From Asaia astilbis JCM 15831 (GTDB lineage Bacteria; Pseudomonadota; Alphaproteobacteria; Acetobacterales; Acetobacteraceae), in assembly GCF_000613845.1 (NCBI RefSeq), contig NZ_BAJT01000005.1:62001-126000 (forward strand): a DNA stretch of 64,000 bases, given 5' to 3'. The notes below the pieces were generated by a model. It saw only the letters and a list, made by a program, of their open reading frames with translations, searched no databases and had not been told where the DNA came from. The position numbers and the translations under genes are program-made. Each line of letters starts with the position of its first letter. The first letter of the stretch is position 1. Positions 1 to 8,423 of the stretch are shown here, one piece after another.

Positions 1-166
1 CGGCCCGAATACGCTGATCCATGCGGATGCAGCCGGTCTGCGTGGCGTCGCGTTCGAGACCGGCTTCACGTTATTGACCGATCCTGCCGCGTGTGAGGCA
101 ACCGCCGACCGGTTGGGACTGTTCCTCTATGGCTTGAGCCGCACCGAAATACAGGGTGCAGGCTGA
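1..166 (+). CDS. lpxI: LpxI family UDP-2,3-diacylglucosamine pyrophosphatase, C-terminal end (partial)
   Basis: Only the last 54 residues are inside the window, in the frame that ends at the TGA of 164-166. The fragment begins GPNTLIHADAAGL and continues with a GVAFETG stretch and a final GLFLYGL, which matches the conserved end of the LpxI (DUF1009) family. LpxI hydrolyses UDP-2,3-diacylglucosamine to lipid X in lipid A synthesis and replaces LpxH in most alphaproteobacteria. In that group it normally lies beside lpxA and lpxB; here the next gene is gloA, so lpxB is not downstream. The assignment rests on a short C-terminus alone. Confidence 0.65.
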   Translation, partial: GPNTLIHADAAGLRGVAFETGFTLLTDPAACEATADRLGLFLYGLSRTEIQGAG

Positions 167-190
167 GTCTTACTTTTCGGGAGAAAAATA

Positions 191-586
191 ATGGCGACCT
201 ATTTGCACACGATGATCCGCGTCTACGATCTCGACAAGAGCGTAGCCTATTACAAACTGCTCGGTATGCGCGAAATCCGCCGTCGTGAGGTTCCCGAAGG
301 CCGCTACACGCTGGTTTATCTCGGCTTCAACGACAATGCTCATGGTGAGGCGGAAGTCGAACTGACTCATAACTGGGATCAGGAAGGGCCTTACGATCTC
401 GGAAATGGTTTCGGACATTTTGCAATCGGTGTGCCGGATGCCGCTGCGACAGTTGAGCGTATCCGCGCAGGCGGCGGAAAAGTGACCCGTGAGCCGGGCC
501 CGGTGAAGTTCGGCACCACGATTATCGCCTTCGTCGAAGATCCCGATGGCTACAAGATCGAGATCATCCAGAAGGACACATTCTAA
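191..586 (+). CDS. gloA: Lactoylglutathione lyase (glyoxalase I)
   Basis: This 131-residue protein is a single-chain glyoxalase I that converts the methylglyoxal-glutathione hemithioacetal to S-lactoylglutathione in the cytoplasm. It has the two beta-alpha-beta-beta-beta modules of the VOC fold. The expected metal ligands are present: His6 in LHTMIRV, Glu57 in VELTHNW, His76 in GHFAIGV and Glu124 in YKIEII. The length is normal for bacterial GloA. The ATG at 191 follows a GGGAG sequence 7 bases upstream. The gene starts 24 bases after the lpxI stop, so the two may be co-transcribed. A glutathione synthetase gene (gshB) lies at 48332. Confidence 0.93.
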   Translation: MATYLHTMIRVYDLDKSVAYYKLLGMREIRRREVPEGRYTLVYLGFNDNAHGEAEVELTHNWDQEGPYDLGNGFGHFAIGVPDAAATVERIRAGGGKVTREPGPVKFGTTIIAFVEDPDGYKIEIIQKDTF

Positions 587-629
587 ACACTGGCTCCACC
601 CGGCGCGGCGGCAGCTGAAAGGCTGCCGG

Positions 630-842
630 TCACGCCGGCTTTTTTGAGCGCTTCAGGCGATCTGTCGCCTTTTCAAGTGCTGTTACGATGCTCGTTGCAT
701 GCCGTTTGACCGTTTCGTCCTTGTGGCTGGCCAGAAGATCAGCGGCGAGCAGGGCGGTCGCAAGGTCGTTTCGTAGGTCGTGACGAAGCGTCGAAAGGCG
801 CTTTTCTGCATCATCGACGGGTATTTCCTGTGTCTGCGTCAT
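630..842 (-). CDS. Small protein with a histidine-kinase H-box-like helix
   Basis: This is a 70-residue, highly charged protein with no signal peptide or membrane segment. The chosen ATG at 842 has GAGGAG 7 bases upstream; a further upstream in-frame start would lengthen it by 9 residues. Residues 19-36 read LRHDLRNDLATALLAADL. This resembles the H-box of HisKA dimerisation domains, where a phosphorylated His is followed by D/E-L-R-N-P; here His21 is in place but Pro is replaced by Asp26. The rest is predicted helical, with a lysine/arginine-rich tail. There is no ATPase domain. It could be an orphan two-helix phosphotransfer or dimerisation module, or the likeness may be fortuitous. It stands alone on the minus strand facing away from rpmH. 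Confidence 0.6.
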   Translation of the reverse strand: MTQTQEIPVDDAEKRLSTLRHDLRNDLATALLAADLLASHKDETVKRHATSIVTALEKATDRLKRSKKPA

Positions 843-991
843 GATCAGACTCCTCGATTTGATTGACACGGCAGTTCCGGGCTCGTAAAAGCCCGCGCAC
901 AGAGGAAGATGGCGTCAGCTTTGTGTCGTCTTCTTGTCAGGGTGGGCCTTCGCTGGCCTTGCCGTCAATCATTGCCTTGAGGAATGACGCC

Positions 992-1126
992 ATGAAGCGT
1001 ACTTATCAACCGTCCAAGCTCGTCCGCAAGCGTCGCCATGGCTTCCGCGCTCGTATGGAAACCGTCGGTGGCCGTCGCGTCATCAACAACCGTCGCGCCA
1101 AGGGCCGTAAGAAGCTTTCGGCCTAA
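992..1126 (+). CDS. rpmH: Ribosomal protein bL34
   Basis: This is the 44-residue protein of the large ribosomal subunit, with the family's MKRTYQPS start and a basic body ending in [11 protein letters not shown]. The ATG at 992 is preceded by a TTGAGGA ribosome-binding site at about 977-983. A longer in-frame reading from 863 exists but gives a protein unlike any L34 and is rejected. It heads the classic rpmH-rnpA-yidD-yidC cluster. In many bacteria this cluster lies near the chromosome origin, but I see no DnaA-box cluster here. Confidence 0.97.
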
Positions 1127-1133
1127 ATCCGAC

Positions 1134-1475
1134 TTGGCGAGCCAGCCTCAGAAGCTCCGGAAAAGGCCCGAATTTCTTCGGGTCGCCAGCCGCGGGCGTA
1201 AGGTTGCGACATCCGGTCTGGTTCTTCAGGTTCTGAAGACAGACGAGGAAGCGCCGGCTCGCGTTGGATTTACGGTGACTAAAAAAGTCGGGAACGCCGT
1301 TGTGCGTAACCGAACCCGGCGCCGCCTCAGGGCGGCGTTGCAGCGTGTAGCGCGTGACACAGAGCTTGCGTCGGTGGATCTTGTGTTGATCGGTCGCGAT
1401 TCGACCCGAAGACGTCCCTTCGGCAAGCTGATTGCCGATCTCGAGCACGCCCTCAAAAAGGGTCAGGCCCTTTGA
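1134..1475 (+). CDS. rnpA: Ribonuclease P protein component
   Basis: RnpA binds the RNase P RNA and helps mature tRNA 5' ends. The signature basic helix [10 protein letters not shown] (RNR motif) is at about residues 54-63, preceded by [17 protein letters not shown] at 1134, 7 bases after the rpmH stop, gives 113 residues starting [14 protein letters not shown], the usual length and N-terminus. The ATG further upstream at 1038 lies inside rpmH in another frame and would add 32 residues not seen in the family. The gene overlaps yidD by 4 bases. Confidence 0.92.
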   Translation: MASQPQKLRKRPEFLRVASRGRKVATSGLVLQVLKTDEEAPARVGFTVTKKVGNAVVRNRTRRRLRAALQRVARDTELASVDLVLIGRDSTRRRPFGKLIADLEHALKKGQAL

Positions 1476-1705
1476 TCAGCTTCGGCAGGAAAATACTTCT
1501 TGCCTGTCTGCTGTCTCTGCTGCGTTTCTATCGCAGCTTCATAAGCCCTCAACTTGGTACCAATTGTCGTTTTCACCCCTCCTGCAGTGTTTATGCTCAG
1601 GAAGCGCTGAGACGTCATGGCATTGTCCATGGCTTGTGGCTGACGCTCAAGCGCCTGGCGCGCTGCCACCCCTATTGCAGCGGTGGGGTCGATCCGGTGC
1701 CCTGA
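1472..1705 (+). CDS. yidD: Membrane protein insertion efficiency factor YidD
   Basis: This is a 77-residue peripheral membrane protein that assists YidC-dependent insertion. It has an amphipathic N-terminus ([18 protein letters not shown]), then the conserved [15 protein letters not shown] and [13 protein letters not shown] motifs with their three cysteine-containing blocks. It starts at a TTG whose last two bases and following A form the rnpA stop (TTGA overlap), so translation is probably coupled to rnpA. The length and gene order are typical. Confidence 0.94.
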   Translation: MISFGRKILLACLLSLLRFYRSFISPQLGTNCRFHPSCSVYAQEALRRHGIVHGLWLTLKRLARCHPYCSGGVDPVP

Positions 1706-1714
1706 GGGCCAAAA

Positions 1715-1762
1715 TGACCGAATTACGCTCTCCCCTATTGTTTTGTGGCCGAAATTCGGTCA
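1715..1762. promoter_or_regulatory. 10-bp perfect inverted repeat between yidD and yidC
   Basis: The arms TGACCGAATT (1715-1724) and AATTCGGTCA (1753-1762) are exact complements around a 28-base loop. They lie in the 140-base gap between yidD and yidC, the only sizeable gap in this cluster. There is no T-run after the right arm, so a simple intrinsic terminator is unlikely. It could be an operator, an mRNA processing hairpin or a site setting yidC levels separately. Confidence 0.4.
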
Positions 1763-1845
1763 CTTGAACCGCAACGTGTCTGGTTCAGGGTCAGGGGCGT
1801 TCCGCTATTCGTTTCACCCTCATTGGAAAGACCGGTAATCGACTG

Positions 1846-3615
1846 ATGGATATCAAGCGCATCATCGTGGCAACCAGTCTCTCGGCCGCGATTGTGGTCG
1901 GCTTCGATTATTTCGTGCCTCAGCACGCAAAGAAAGACGTTGAGACCCAGACGACCCAGCAAGCCAAGGGCCAGGCGCCCACAAATGGCGGCAAGGTCTC
2001 CGCTCTTCCTGTGGCAGCGCCCGGTGGGGCACCCGCCAACAGCCCGGCTGCCGCGGTCGGACCAGCAGGACGGATCGCGATCGAAGGCCCGGATGCAACC
2101 GGCTCTTTCAGCCTGCGTGGCGCGCGTTTCGATAACCTCGTTCTGACGCATTATCGCGAGACGCTGGATAAAGATTCGCCCCTCGTGCGACTGCTTGCGA
2201 ATGGTGAGGCCCCCGAACCCAGCTTCGTCGAACTGGGCTGGCAGGCTCCCGCCGGATCCACACTTCATCTGCCCGATGCCAATACGGAATGGTCGAGTGA
2301 GGACAAGACGCTGTCCCCAGATCATCCGGTGTCGCTGCACTGGGATAACGGGCAGGGGCTGATCTTCAAGATCGAGATCAAGCTCGATCGGCGCTACCTG
2401 TTCGCTATCACCCAAAGCGTCGAAAATCAGGCCGGGGCTCCGGTTTCCCTGACGCCTTTCCAGCGTGTCGAACGTGATTACAAGCCTGTCGAGACAGGTG
2501 GCATGATCGTTCAGGAAGGCCCGTTGTCGGTCGTCAATGACCGTCTGGACGAAGAATCCTACAAGACCATGCGCAAAGGCGCGACCCAGCCCGGAAACAC
2601 GGCTTGGTCTGCTGATGGCATTGGTGGTTGGGCCGGTATTACTGACAAATACTGGCTTACCGCTGTTATTCCAGACCAGAAGACTGCCGTCTCCGTGCGC
2701 TATCGCTTTGTGCCGAATGCAGGAGAAGGGTCTTACATTGTCGACACTCAAGCCAGTCAGCCGATCCAGATTGCACCGGGTTCGACTGTCCAGACAACGA
2801 GTATGGTTTTCACTGGTGCGAAGGAGGTCAATCTCCTCGATCAGTACACCAATGATCTGCACATCCCTTATTTCTATAAGGCGGTTGATTTCGGCTGGTT
2901 CGCCTTCCTGACGCGCCCCATGTTCCACGTGCTGCATTGGCTGTTCGACAAGGTTGGCAATTTCGGTATCGCGTTGCTGATCCTGACCCTGATCATCAAG
3001 CTGATCCTCTATCCGCTGGCGACCAAGTCTTTTGCGTCCATGGCCCGTATGCGGACATTGTCACCGCGTATTCAGGCAATTCGTGAGCGCAACAAAGGCG
3101 ATCAGCTGGCCCAGAACCAGCAGATCATGGCGCTTTACAAGGAAGAGGGCGTTAATCCTGCCGGTGGCTGTCTGCCGCTGCTGATCCAGGCGCCTGTTGC
3201 GTTCTGCCTTTACAAGGTCCTGAACATCACGATCGAGATGCGTCACGCGCCTTTCTACGGCTGGATCCGCGATCTTTCGGCACCTGATCCGACCACAATC
3301 TTCAATCTGTTCGGCCTGCTGCCCTTCAATCCGAGCTTCATGCCCGAGATGCTGCATATCGGCATCTGGCCTATTCTGTTCGGCATCACCATCTGGCTGA
3401 TGCAGCGTCAGAGCATGGTCAGCATGGATCCTGCCCAGCAGAAGATCATGCAGTTCATGCCGGTCATCTACACCATCTTTCTGGGTCGGATCTCGGCAGG
3501 CATCATCATCTACTACACCTGGAACAACGTGCTCAGCTACGGTCAGCAGAAGCTGATCCAGATGCAGATCGATCGCGGCGTAAAGAAGGGCGGCAAGGCC
3601 GTCAGCAAGTCGTGA
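1846..3615 (+). CDS. yidC: Membrane protein insertase YidC
   Basis: YidC inserts and folds inner-membrane proteins with or without SecYEG. The 589-residue protein has an N-terminal membrane anchor (about residues 5-23), a large periplasmic domain with a low-complexity Ala/Pro/Gly linker at about 45-75, and the conserved C-terminal 60-kDa inner membrane protein domain from about 350 to 575 with its five hydrophobic segments. The cytoplasmic coiled region RMRTLSPRIQAIRERNKGD is clear. The C-terminus ends in a short lysine-rich tail. The last bases overlap the GTG start of engB. Confidence 0.96.
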   Translation: MDIKRIIVATSLSAAIVVGFDYFVPQHAKKDVETQTTQQAKGQAPTNGGKVSALPVAAPGGAPANSPAAAVGPAGRIAIEGPDATGSFSLRGARFDNLVLTHYRETLDKDSPLVRLLANGEAPEPSFVELGWQAPAGSTLHLPDANTEWSSEDKTLSPDHPVSLHWDNGQGLIFKIEIKLDRRYLFAITQSVENQAGAPVSLTPFQRVERDYKPVETGGMIVQEGPLSVVNDRLDEESYKTMRKGATQPGNTAWSADGIGGWAGITDKYWLTAVIPDQKTAVSVRYRFVPNAGEGSYIVDTQASQPIQIAPGSTVQTTSMVFTGAKEVNLLDQYTNDLHIPYFYKAVDFGWFAFLTRPMFHVLHWLFDKVGNFGIALLILTLIIKLILYPLATKSFASMARMRTLSPRIQAIRERNKGDQLAQNQQIMALYKEEGVNPAGGCLPLLIQAPVAFCLYKVLNITIEMRHAPFYGWIRDLSAPDPTTIFNLFGLLPFNPSFMPEMLHIGIWPILFGITIWLMQRQSMVSMDPAQQKIMQFMPVIYTIFLGRISAGIIIYYTWNNVLSYGQQKLIQMQIDRGVKKGGKAVSKS

Positions 3616-4289
3616 CCCAGCAGGAAGATCCAACCACCTTCTCGGAAGAGCAGATCGAAGACGGTCGTCTGCTCTTTGCTTCGGAATGTGAGTTCTTCTT
3701 CGGAGCGCAGAAGCTCGATCAGCTTCCGCCTCTCGCCGGGCCGGAAGTGGCTTTCGCCGGGCGCTCCAATGTCGGTAAATCGAGCCTGATCAACGCCCTT
3801 ACCGGGCGCAACAGGCTGGCCCGTGCGTCGTCCGAGCCGGGACGCACCAAGCAGCTCAATTTCTTCGATCTGGGCGGTCGTTTGGCATTGGTCGATATGC
3901 CTGGTTACGGCTTTGCGAAAGCGGCCAAATCGGTCAAGGAAGAGTGGCAGACAATGATGTTTGCCTATCTTCGCGGGCGTCCGACGCTGACGCGCGTTTT
4001 CCTGTTGCTGGACTCACGCATCGAGCTGAAACAGGCCGATCGTGATGTCATGGAAATGCTGGACCGGGCTGCTGTCCTGTTTCAGGTGGTCCTGACCAAA
4101 GCCGATTCCATGGGGCCGAACAAGCTCAAGGCAAAAATTGCCGAGGTTCAGACGGTGCTTGCCAAGCACGCTGCAGCTTATCCTCATATCGCGACCACGA
4201 GCAGTGAGACCGGGCTCGGCATCGAGACGCTGCGCGCTGAAATTGCGCGGCTCGCAGCGGGCAAAGCCAGGGAAGGGGAGCAAGGATGA
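3612..4289 (+). CDS. engB: Ribosome biogenesis GTPase EngB/YsxC
   Basis: EngB (YihA/YsxC) is an essential TRAFAC GTPase needed for large-subunit maturation. G1 is GRSNVGKS at residues 50-57, the switch region RTKQLNFF at 78-85, G3 DMPG at 95-98 and G4 TKAD at 162-165. The 225-residue length is normal. The start is a GTG overlapping the yidC stop (GTGA), and the end overlaps argB by 4 bases (ATGA), so the three genes are translationally linked. Confidence 0.94.
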   Translation: MTQQEDPTTFSEEQIEDGRLLFASECEFFFGAQKLDQLPPLAGPEVAFAGRSNVGKSSLINALTGRNRLARASSEPGRTKQLNFFDLGGRLALVDMPGYGFAKAAKSVKEEWQTMMFAYLRGRPTLTRVFLLLDSRIELKQADRDVMEMLDRAAVLFQVVLTKADSMGPNKLKAKIAEVQTVLAKHAAAYPHIATTSSETGLGIETLRAEIARLAAGKAREGEQG

Positions 4290-5209
4290 AGAACGACATT
4301 CCGGAGTTGACGCTCCCTGACATGAATGACGAGGGTCAGCAGCAGGCCGCTCTGCTCGCCAGTGCGCTGCCTTTCCTGCGTCGATATGCCGGTGACACTA
4401 TTGTGGTCAAATATGGCGGAAACGCCATGAGCAAGGATCACCTCTCAAGCGCATTCGGACGCGATATTGCGCTCCTCAAGCTGGTCGGGATCAACCCGAT
4501 CGTTGTCCATGGGGGTGGTCCGCAGATCAGCGCCATGCTCAAGCGTCTGGAAATCGAGTCACGCTTCATCGATGGGCTTCGTGTGACGGATCAGGCGGCA
4601 ATCGACGTCATCGAGATGGTTCTCTCGGGGAGCGTGAACAAGCAGGTCGCCGATCTGATCAACCGGGCTGGCGCGCTGGCTGTTGGTATTTCGGGCAAGG
4701 ATGGCAGCCTTCTACAGGCCCGTAAATTACTGCATCGCACCCGTGATGCGCGCTCAGGTCATGAGGAAGTGCAGGATCTGGGTTTCGTGGGTGAGCCGGT
4801 CAAGGTCGATCCGCGGGTGCTTTACTCGCTGCTCGGCTCTGGCCTGATCCCCGTGATCGCGCCTGTCGGTGTGGGCGAGCAGGGCGAAACCTATAACATC
4901 AACGCTGACACGGCAGCTGGAGCCATTGCCGGCAGTGTCAACGCGTCGCGTCTTTTGATGCTGACTGATGTCGCGGGGGTTCTGGACGAGAACGGCAAGC
5001 TCATTTCCGAGCTGACTGCGGAAGAAGCTCAGCGTCGTATCGCCGATGGGTCAATCTCGGGCGGTATGATCCCCAAGGTCGAGACATGTCTCGCGGCAGT
5101 CAAGGCTGGAGCAAGTGCTGCGGTCATCCTTGATGGTCGCGTGCCTCATGCCTGCCTGCTCGAACTCTTTACACATAAAGGGTCAGGCACGCTTATCCGC
5201 GCCACCTGA
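4286..5209 (+). CDS. argB: Acetylglutamate kinase
   Basis: ArgB phosphorylates N-acetylglutamate in arginine synthesis. The protein (307 residues) has the amino-acid kinase fold with VVKYGGNAM near residue 40, the glycine-rich VVHGGGPQIS loop near 75, the NINADTAAGAIAG substrate region near 210 and the C-terminal GGMIPKVETCLAAV motif. The N-terminal extension of about 35 residues is typical of arginine-sensitive forms. It is the last gene of the rpmH cluster; its own 3' end forms half of a terminator hairpin. Confidence 0.95.
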   Translation: MKNDIPELTLPDMNDEGQQQAALLASALPFLRRYAGDTIVVKYGGNAMSKDHLSSAFGRDIALLKLVGINPIVVHGGGPQISAMLKRLEIESRFIDGLRVTDQAAIDVIEMVLSGSVNKQVADLINRAGALAVGISGKDGSLLQARKLLHRTRDARSGHEEVQDLGFVGEPVKVDPRVLYSLLGSGLIPVIAPVGVGEQGETYNINADTAAGAIAGSVNASRLLMLTDVAGVLDENGKLISELTAEEAQRRIADGSISGGMIPKVETCLAAVKAGASAAVILDGRVPHACLLELFTHKGSGTLIRAT

Positions 5210-5215
5210 CCCTTT
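5177..5215. terminator. Bidirectional terminator-like hairpin formed by the argB 3' end
   Basis: The arms AAAGGGTCAGG (5177-5187) and CCTGACCCTTT (5205-5215) pair perfectly over 11 bases around a 17-base loop. The left arm is inside argB coding sequence and the right arm spans its stop and the 6-base gap to the convergent gene. A further T at 5216 gives a short T-run on the plus strand. It can serve both converging genes. Confidence 0.6.
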
Positions 5216-6247
5216 TCAGGCGGTTTCATGGGCGAAGTACCAGTCCACATTGTCTTCGCGAGCGATTGAGTGCGCCAGACGTGCTCGCTCGAAAAATGTA
5301 TCGAGAGTATCGGTCGAATGAGGTTCTCGTGTGACGAGTCCGATCTTGACCGATATTTCCGGATTGCTTCCCGCCTCGCAGAGATATTTGCGTTTGCAGA
5401 TTAATTCCGCCCGTTCGACCGATGCAAAGCGGTCTCCCCCATCCAGCCAGAGCACGTAGCTTTCACGGTCGAGCTGACCCACCAGATCGGTCGGGCGTAT
5501 CGCGCGCTGCAGGAAGCCGATGGCATCGCGGACATGGCTAATCTGCTCTACGGCGCCTTCGGCCTTCACGCTCCCGTCCGGCGCGTTCAGCAGACCTGAG
5601 AAACAGACCAGCATAAGCGTCGCGGGCAGGTTTTCCCGATCCAGTCGCGAAAAACGTCTCTCAACCTTTTCCTTGAACAGGGACCAGATCGGCAGATGGG
5701 TCAGTGGATCATAGGGCAGGGCGCGCAGGAGCACTCGATAGCGGTGATCGACTTCGATCATCGCTGCCGCTGTCTGAATGAGTGCTTCGAGGACACGTGT
5801 GCAGGACTCCGAAGCCCGTCTGGAGAAGTTACGAGGGAAATAGACGAAGATGCCGATCTCCCCCTGATGGCGAACCTGGGTGATCGCCCGCAGGCAGAGA
5901 TTCGCACTGCTGCGACTGGCGCCCAGCCCTGACTCGGGTTCTGCCGAATCCATGGGCCAGGAGTGCAGTATATGGAGCTGGGGTTCAGAGACCGGTGGCA
6001 CCACCAGAGCACCGGCACTCATAAGAATGCCGCGCTCCGGTCGGGTTGTTGCACAGAAATGCTCGAAGGCCTGACGGAGGCCTTCCGAGACGGAAATCGA
6101 CGCTCGCAAGATCTCTATGAGACAAGCCTGAAACTCGATCTCACGTTTTTTCAAGCCATTTCTGGCCAGTCTCTGATCCATACCGAAACTCCTGGAGACG
6201 AGGCTGGGAATCGTTGAACGCATGGTGTCCAACAAGAATGCGTTCAT
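5216..6247 (-). CDS. Protein with GAF-like and degenerate GGDEF domains
   Basis: From the ATG at 6247, which has AGGAA 8 bases upstream, the protein is 343 residues. Longer in-frame starts at 6337 and 6445 lack ribosome-binding sites, and the latter would run into the dapD leader. The middle resembles a GAF-type sensor. The last 165 residues open with LPYDPLTHLPIWSLFKEKVE, the usual entry to a GGDEF domain, and continue like a diguanylate cyclase fold. At the active-site position the sequence is TDLVGQLDRESYVLWL, so GGDEF is replaced by DRESY. A GGD further on (DGGDRF) is out of register. I infer no cyclase activity. It may bind a nucleotide or a partner, or belong to c-di-GMP signalling only by descent. 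Confidence 0.7.
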   Translation of the reverse strand: MNAFLLDTMRSTIPSLVSRSFGMDQRLARNGLKKREIEFQACLIEILRASISVSEGLRQAFEHFCATTRPERGILMSAGALVVPPVSEPQLHILHSWPMDSAEPESGLGASRSSANLCLRAITQVRHQGEIGIFVYFPRNFSRRASESCTRVLEALIQTAAAMIEVDHRYRVLLRALPYDPLTHLPIWSLFKEKVERRFSRLDRENLPATLMLVCFSGLLNAPDGSVKAEGAVEQISHVRDAIGFLQRAIRPTDLVGQLDRESYVLWLDGGDRFASVERAELICKRKYLCEAGSNPEISVKIGLVTREPHSTDTLDTFFERARLAHSIAREDNVDWYFAHETA

Positions 6248-6459
6248 CTGGCTCGTTCCTGAGGGCAGAGAGGCGAGATTGGCAACGCTCTTATAAGCAG
6301 AGGTTTCGGGTAGGTCCCGTTTCTTCGTTCGTAACATAGTATAGAGGCCGGTCTTTAATTCATCCTTAACGCCCTTGCCCCGGAAGACTCGTTGACTTCC
6401 TGATGCGTCCTGAGCATGGTCCGCACACTTAAGTAACCCTGTCAAAGGACGCCCGAAAG

Positions 6460-7290
6460 ATGCCTATCTCCAATTTGCGCGCTGTGATCGACTCTCTGTG
6501 GGAGCAACGTGACACATTGAACGCGCATACGGAAGGTGAGGCGCGCGAGGCAATCGAGCAAAGTCTGACCGCTCTGGATGAGGGCAAGCTCCGTGTTGCC
6601 GAGCCCGGCGAAAACGGATGGGTTGTCCATGAGTGGCTGAAAAAGGCTGTTCTGCTCTCTTTCCGGATTACGGATAGCCGTGTTGTCGAGCGCGCATGCG
6701 GGGGCGTTCCGGGGTTTGACAAGGTTCCTTTGAAGTTCGATGGCTGGGATCAGTTCCGCTTTGCCGAGGCCGGTTTTCGCGCTGTCCCTGGGGCGATTGT
6801 GCGTCGTTCAGCTTACATCGCACCGGGTGTCGTCCTGATGCCAAGCTTTGTCAATGTCGGCGCCCGTGTCGATAGCGGTACCATGGTCGACACATGGGCC
6901 ACGGTCGGTTCCTGCGCCCAGATCGGCAAGAACGTCCATATCAGCGGTGGCGCCGGCATTGGCGGCGTTCTGGAGCCGCTGCAGGCCGCGCCGGTCATTA
7001 TTGAAGATGATTGCTTCATCGGTGCGCGCTCTGAAGTCGCAGAAGGTGTGGTGGTTGAGCGCGGTTCCGTGCTCTCCATGGGTGTCTTCATCGGTGCCTC
7101 CACGAAAATTGTCGATCGCGCGACAGGTGAGATCTTCATGGGGCGTGTTCCGGCTTACTCTGTTGTCGTTCCCGGCACTCTGCCCGGCCGTACGCCCGAT
7201 GCGCCGCATCTCGCTTGCGCGGTGATCGTCAAGCGCGTCGATGAACGCACGCGCTCGAAGACCTCGATCAACGAATTGCTGCGCGACTGA
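6460..7290 (+). CDS. dapD: 2,3,4,5-tetrahydropyridine-2,6-dicarboxylate N-succinyltransferase
   Basis: DapD succinylates tetrahydrodipicolinate in the succinylase branch of lysine and diaminopimelate synthesis. The 276-residue protein has the N-terminal helical domain (to about residue 100) and a left-handed beta-helix of hexapeptide repeats from about 110 to 230, including [20 protein letters not shown] and the [11 protein letters not shown] motif. The ATG at 6460 fits the family start. dapE follows after 2 bases, so the two steps are made from one transcript. Confidence 0.96.
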   Translation: MPISNLRAVIDSLWEQRDTLNAHTEGEAREAIEQSLTALDEGKLRVAEPGENGWVVHEWLKKAVLLSFRITDSRVVERACGGVPGFDKVPLKFDGWDQFRFAEAGFRAVPGAIVRRSAYIAPGVVLMPSFVNVGARVDSGTMVDTWATVGSCAQIGKNVHISGGAGIGGVLEPLQAAPVIIEDDCFIGARSEVAEGVVVERGSVLSMGVFIGASTKIVDRATGEIFMGRVPAYSVVVPGTLPGRTPDAPHLACAVIVKRVDERTRSKTSINELLRD

Positions 7291-7292
7291 TC

Positions 7293-8423
7293 GTGCCCAT
7301 TAATGTCGTTAGTCTTTCTCAGCAATTAATCGGATGTCGCTCCGTCACGCCGGCCAATGACGGTGCGATGGAGCTCCTTGCGACGACTCTTTCAGAACTG
7401 GGCTTTTCCACCGAGAGAGTTGATCGTGGCCCTGCGGGTAGCGAGACGCCTAATCTGTTTGCCCGGTTGGGTGTAGATGGCCCTCATCTGTGTTTCGCGG
7501 GTCATACCGATGTCGTTCCTCCGGGAAATGGATGGAAACACGATCCGTTTCAGGGGCTCTGTGAAAACGGACGGCTTTACGGGCGTGGCATCGCTGACAT
7601 GAAAGGCGGGATCGCTGCCTTTGTGGCAGCCGTCTCCTCCCTTCAGGCAGAGCGCCCGCTCAAGGGAAGCGTCAGCCTCCTCATTACAGGCGATGAGGAA
7701 GGCCCCGCTCTTCATGGGACCAAGGAAGTGCTCCCCTGGATGGTCGAGCAGGGGCATTGTCCGGATTTCTGCCTGCTTGGCGAGCCAACCAATCCCGATC
7801 AGCTTGGCGAGGTCATCAAGATCGGCCGTCGGGGCAGTCTGAATGCCCGCCTGACGGTCAGGGGCGTGCAGGGCCACGTGGCCTACCCGCATCTTGCAGA
7901 CAACCCCATCCATCGTCTGCTTGCAGCGCTCAGCGAGCTGACGACCCGCGTGCTCGATGAGGGCAATAGCCATTTTGTCCCGTCGTCGCTTCAGGTCGTG
8001 ACTGTCGATGTGGGCAATCCGGCGACGAACGTCATCCCCGCTGAAGCCAGCGCGGTTCTCAATATCCGTTTCAATACCGAGCATCGGGGCGACTCGCTGG
8101 TTCAATGGATCCGCGATTGCGTGGAGCGTCACGCCCCCGGCGCGCAGGTTGAGGCTAGCATCAGTGGTGAGGCGTTTCTCACGGCTCCCGGTTCGGCGGT
8201 CGACGCGCTGTCACGCGTGATTGCAAAGCGCACAGGTCTCACCCCGGAACTCGATACGGGAGGCGGGACATCTGACGCGCGCTTCATTGCCAATTACTGC
8301 CCCGTTGCCGAATTCGGCCTCGTGGGTGCGACGATGCATAAGGCGGATGAATGCGCCGCCCTCGATGATTTGGAGACACTCGTGTCGATCTATCGCGATT
8401 TTCTAGAGGCATTCGGATTGTGA
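7293..8423 (+). CDS. dapE: Succinyl-diaminopimelate desuccinylase
   Basis: DapE removes succinate from N-succinyl-LL-diaminopimelate. This M20-family dizinc enzyme has CFAGHTDVVPPG near residue 70 (metal His and catalytic Asp), GRGIADMKGG near 95, DEEGPALHG near 135 (catalytic Glu pair) and GGGTSDARF near 325. Length is 376 residues. It uses a GTG start 2 bases after the dapD stop and overlaps the next gene by 4 bases. Confidence 0.95.
   Translation: MPINVVSLSQQLIGCRSVTPANDGAMELLATTLSELGFSTERVDRGPAGSETPNLFARLGVDGPHLCFAGHTDVVPPGNGWKHDPFQGLCENGRLYGRGIADMKGGIAAFVAAVSSLQAERPLKGSVSLLITGDEEGPALHGTKEVLPWMVEQGHCPDFCLLGEPTNPDQLGEVIKIGRRGSLNARLTVRGVQGHVAYPHLADNPIHRLLAALSELTTRVLDEGNSHFVPSSLQVVTVDVGNPATNVIPAEASAVLNIRFNTEHRGDSLVQWIRDCVERHAPGAQVEASISGEAFLTAPGSAVDALSRVIAKRTGLTPELDTGGGTSDARFIANYCPVAEFGLVGATMHKADECAALDDLETLVSIYRDFLEAFGL

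Noticed and set aside
863-991. N-terminal extension of rpmH
   Set aside because: bL34 starts MKRTYQP; the extension is leader sequence.
843-991. Chromosome origin near rpmH
   Set aside because: The gene order invites it, but no cluster of DnaA boxes or AT-rich unwinding region is visible here.
1735-2937. 400-residue antisense ORF opposite yidC
   Set aside because: It mirrors the third-position GC bias of yidC, has no family features and no ribosome-binding site.
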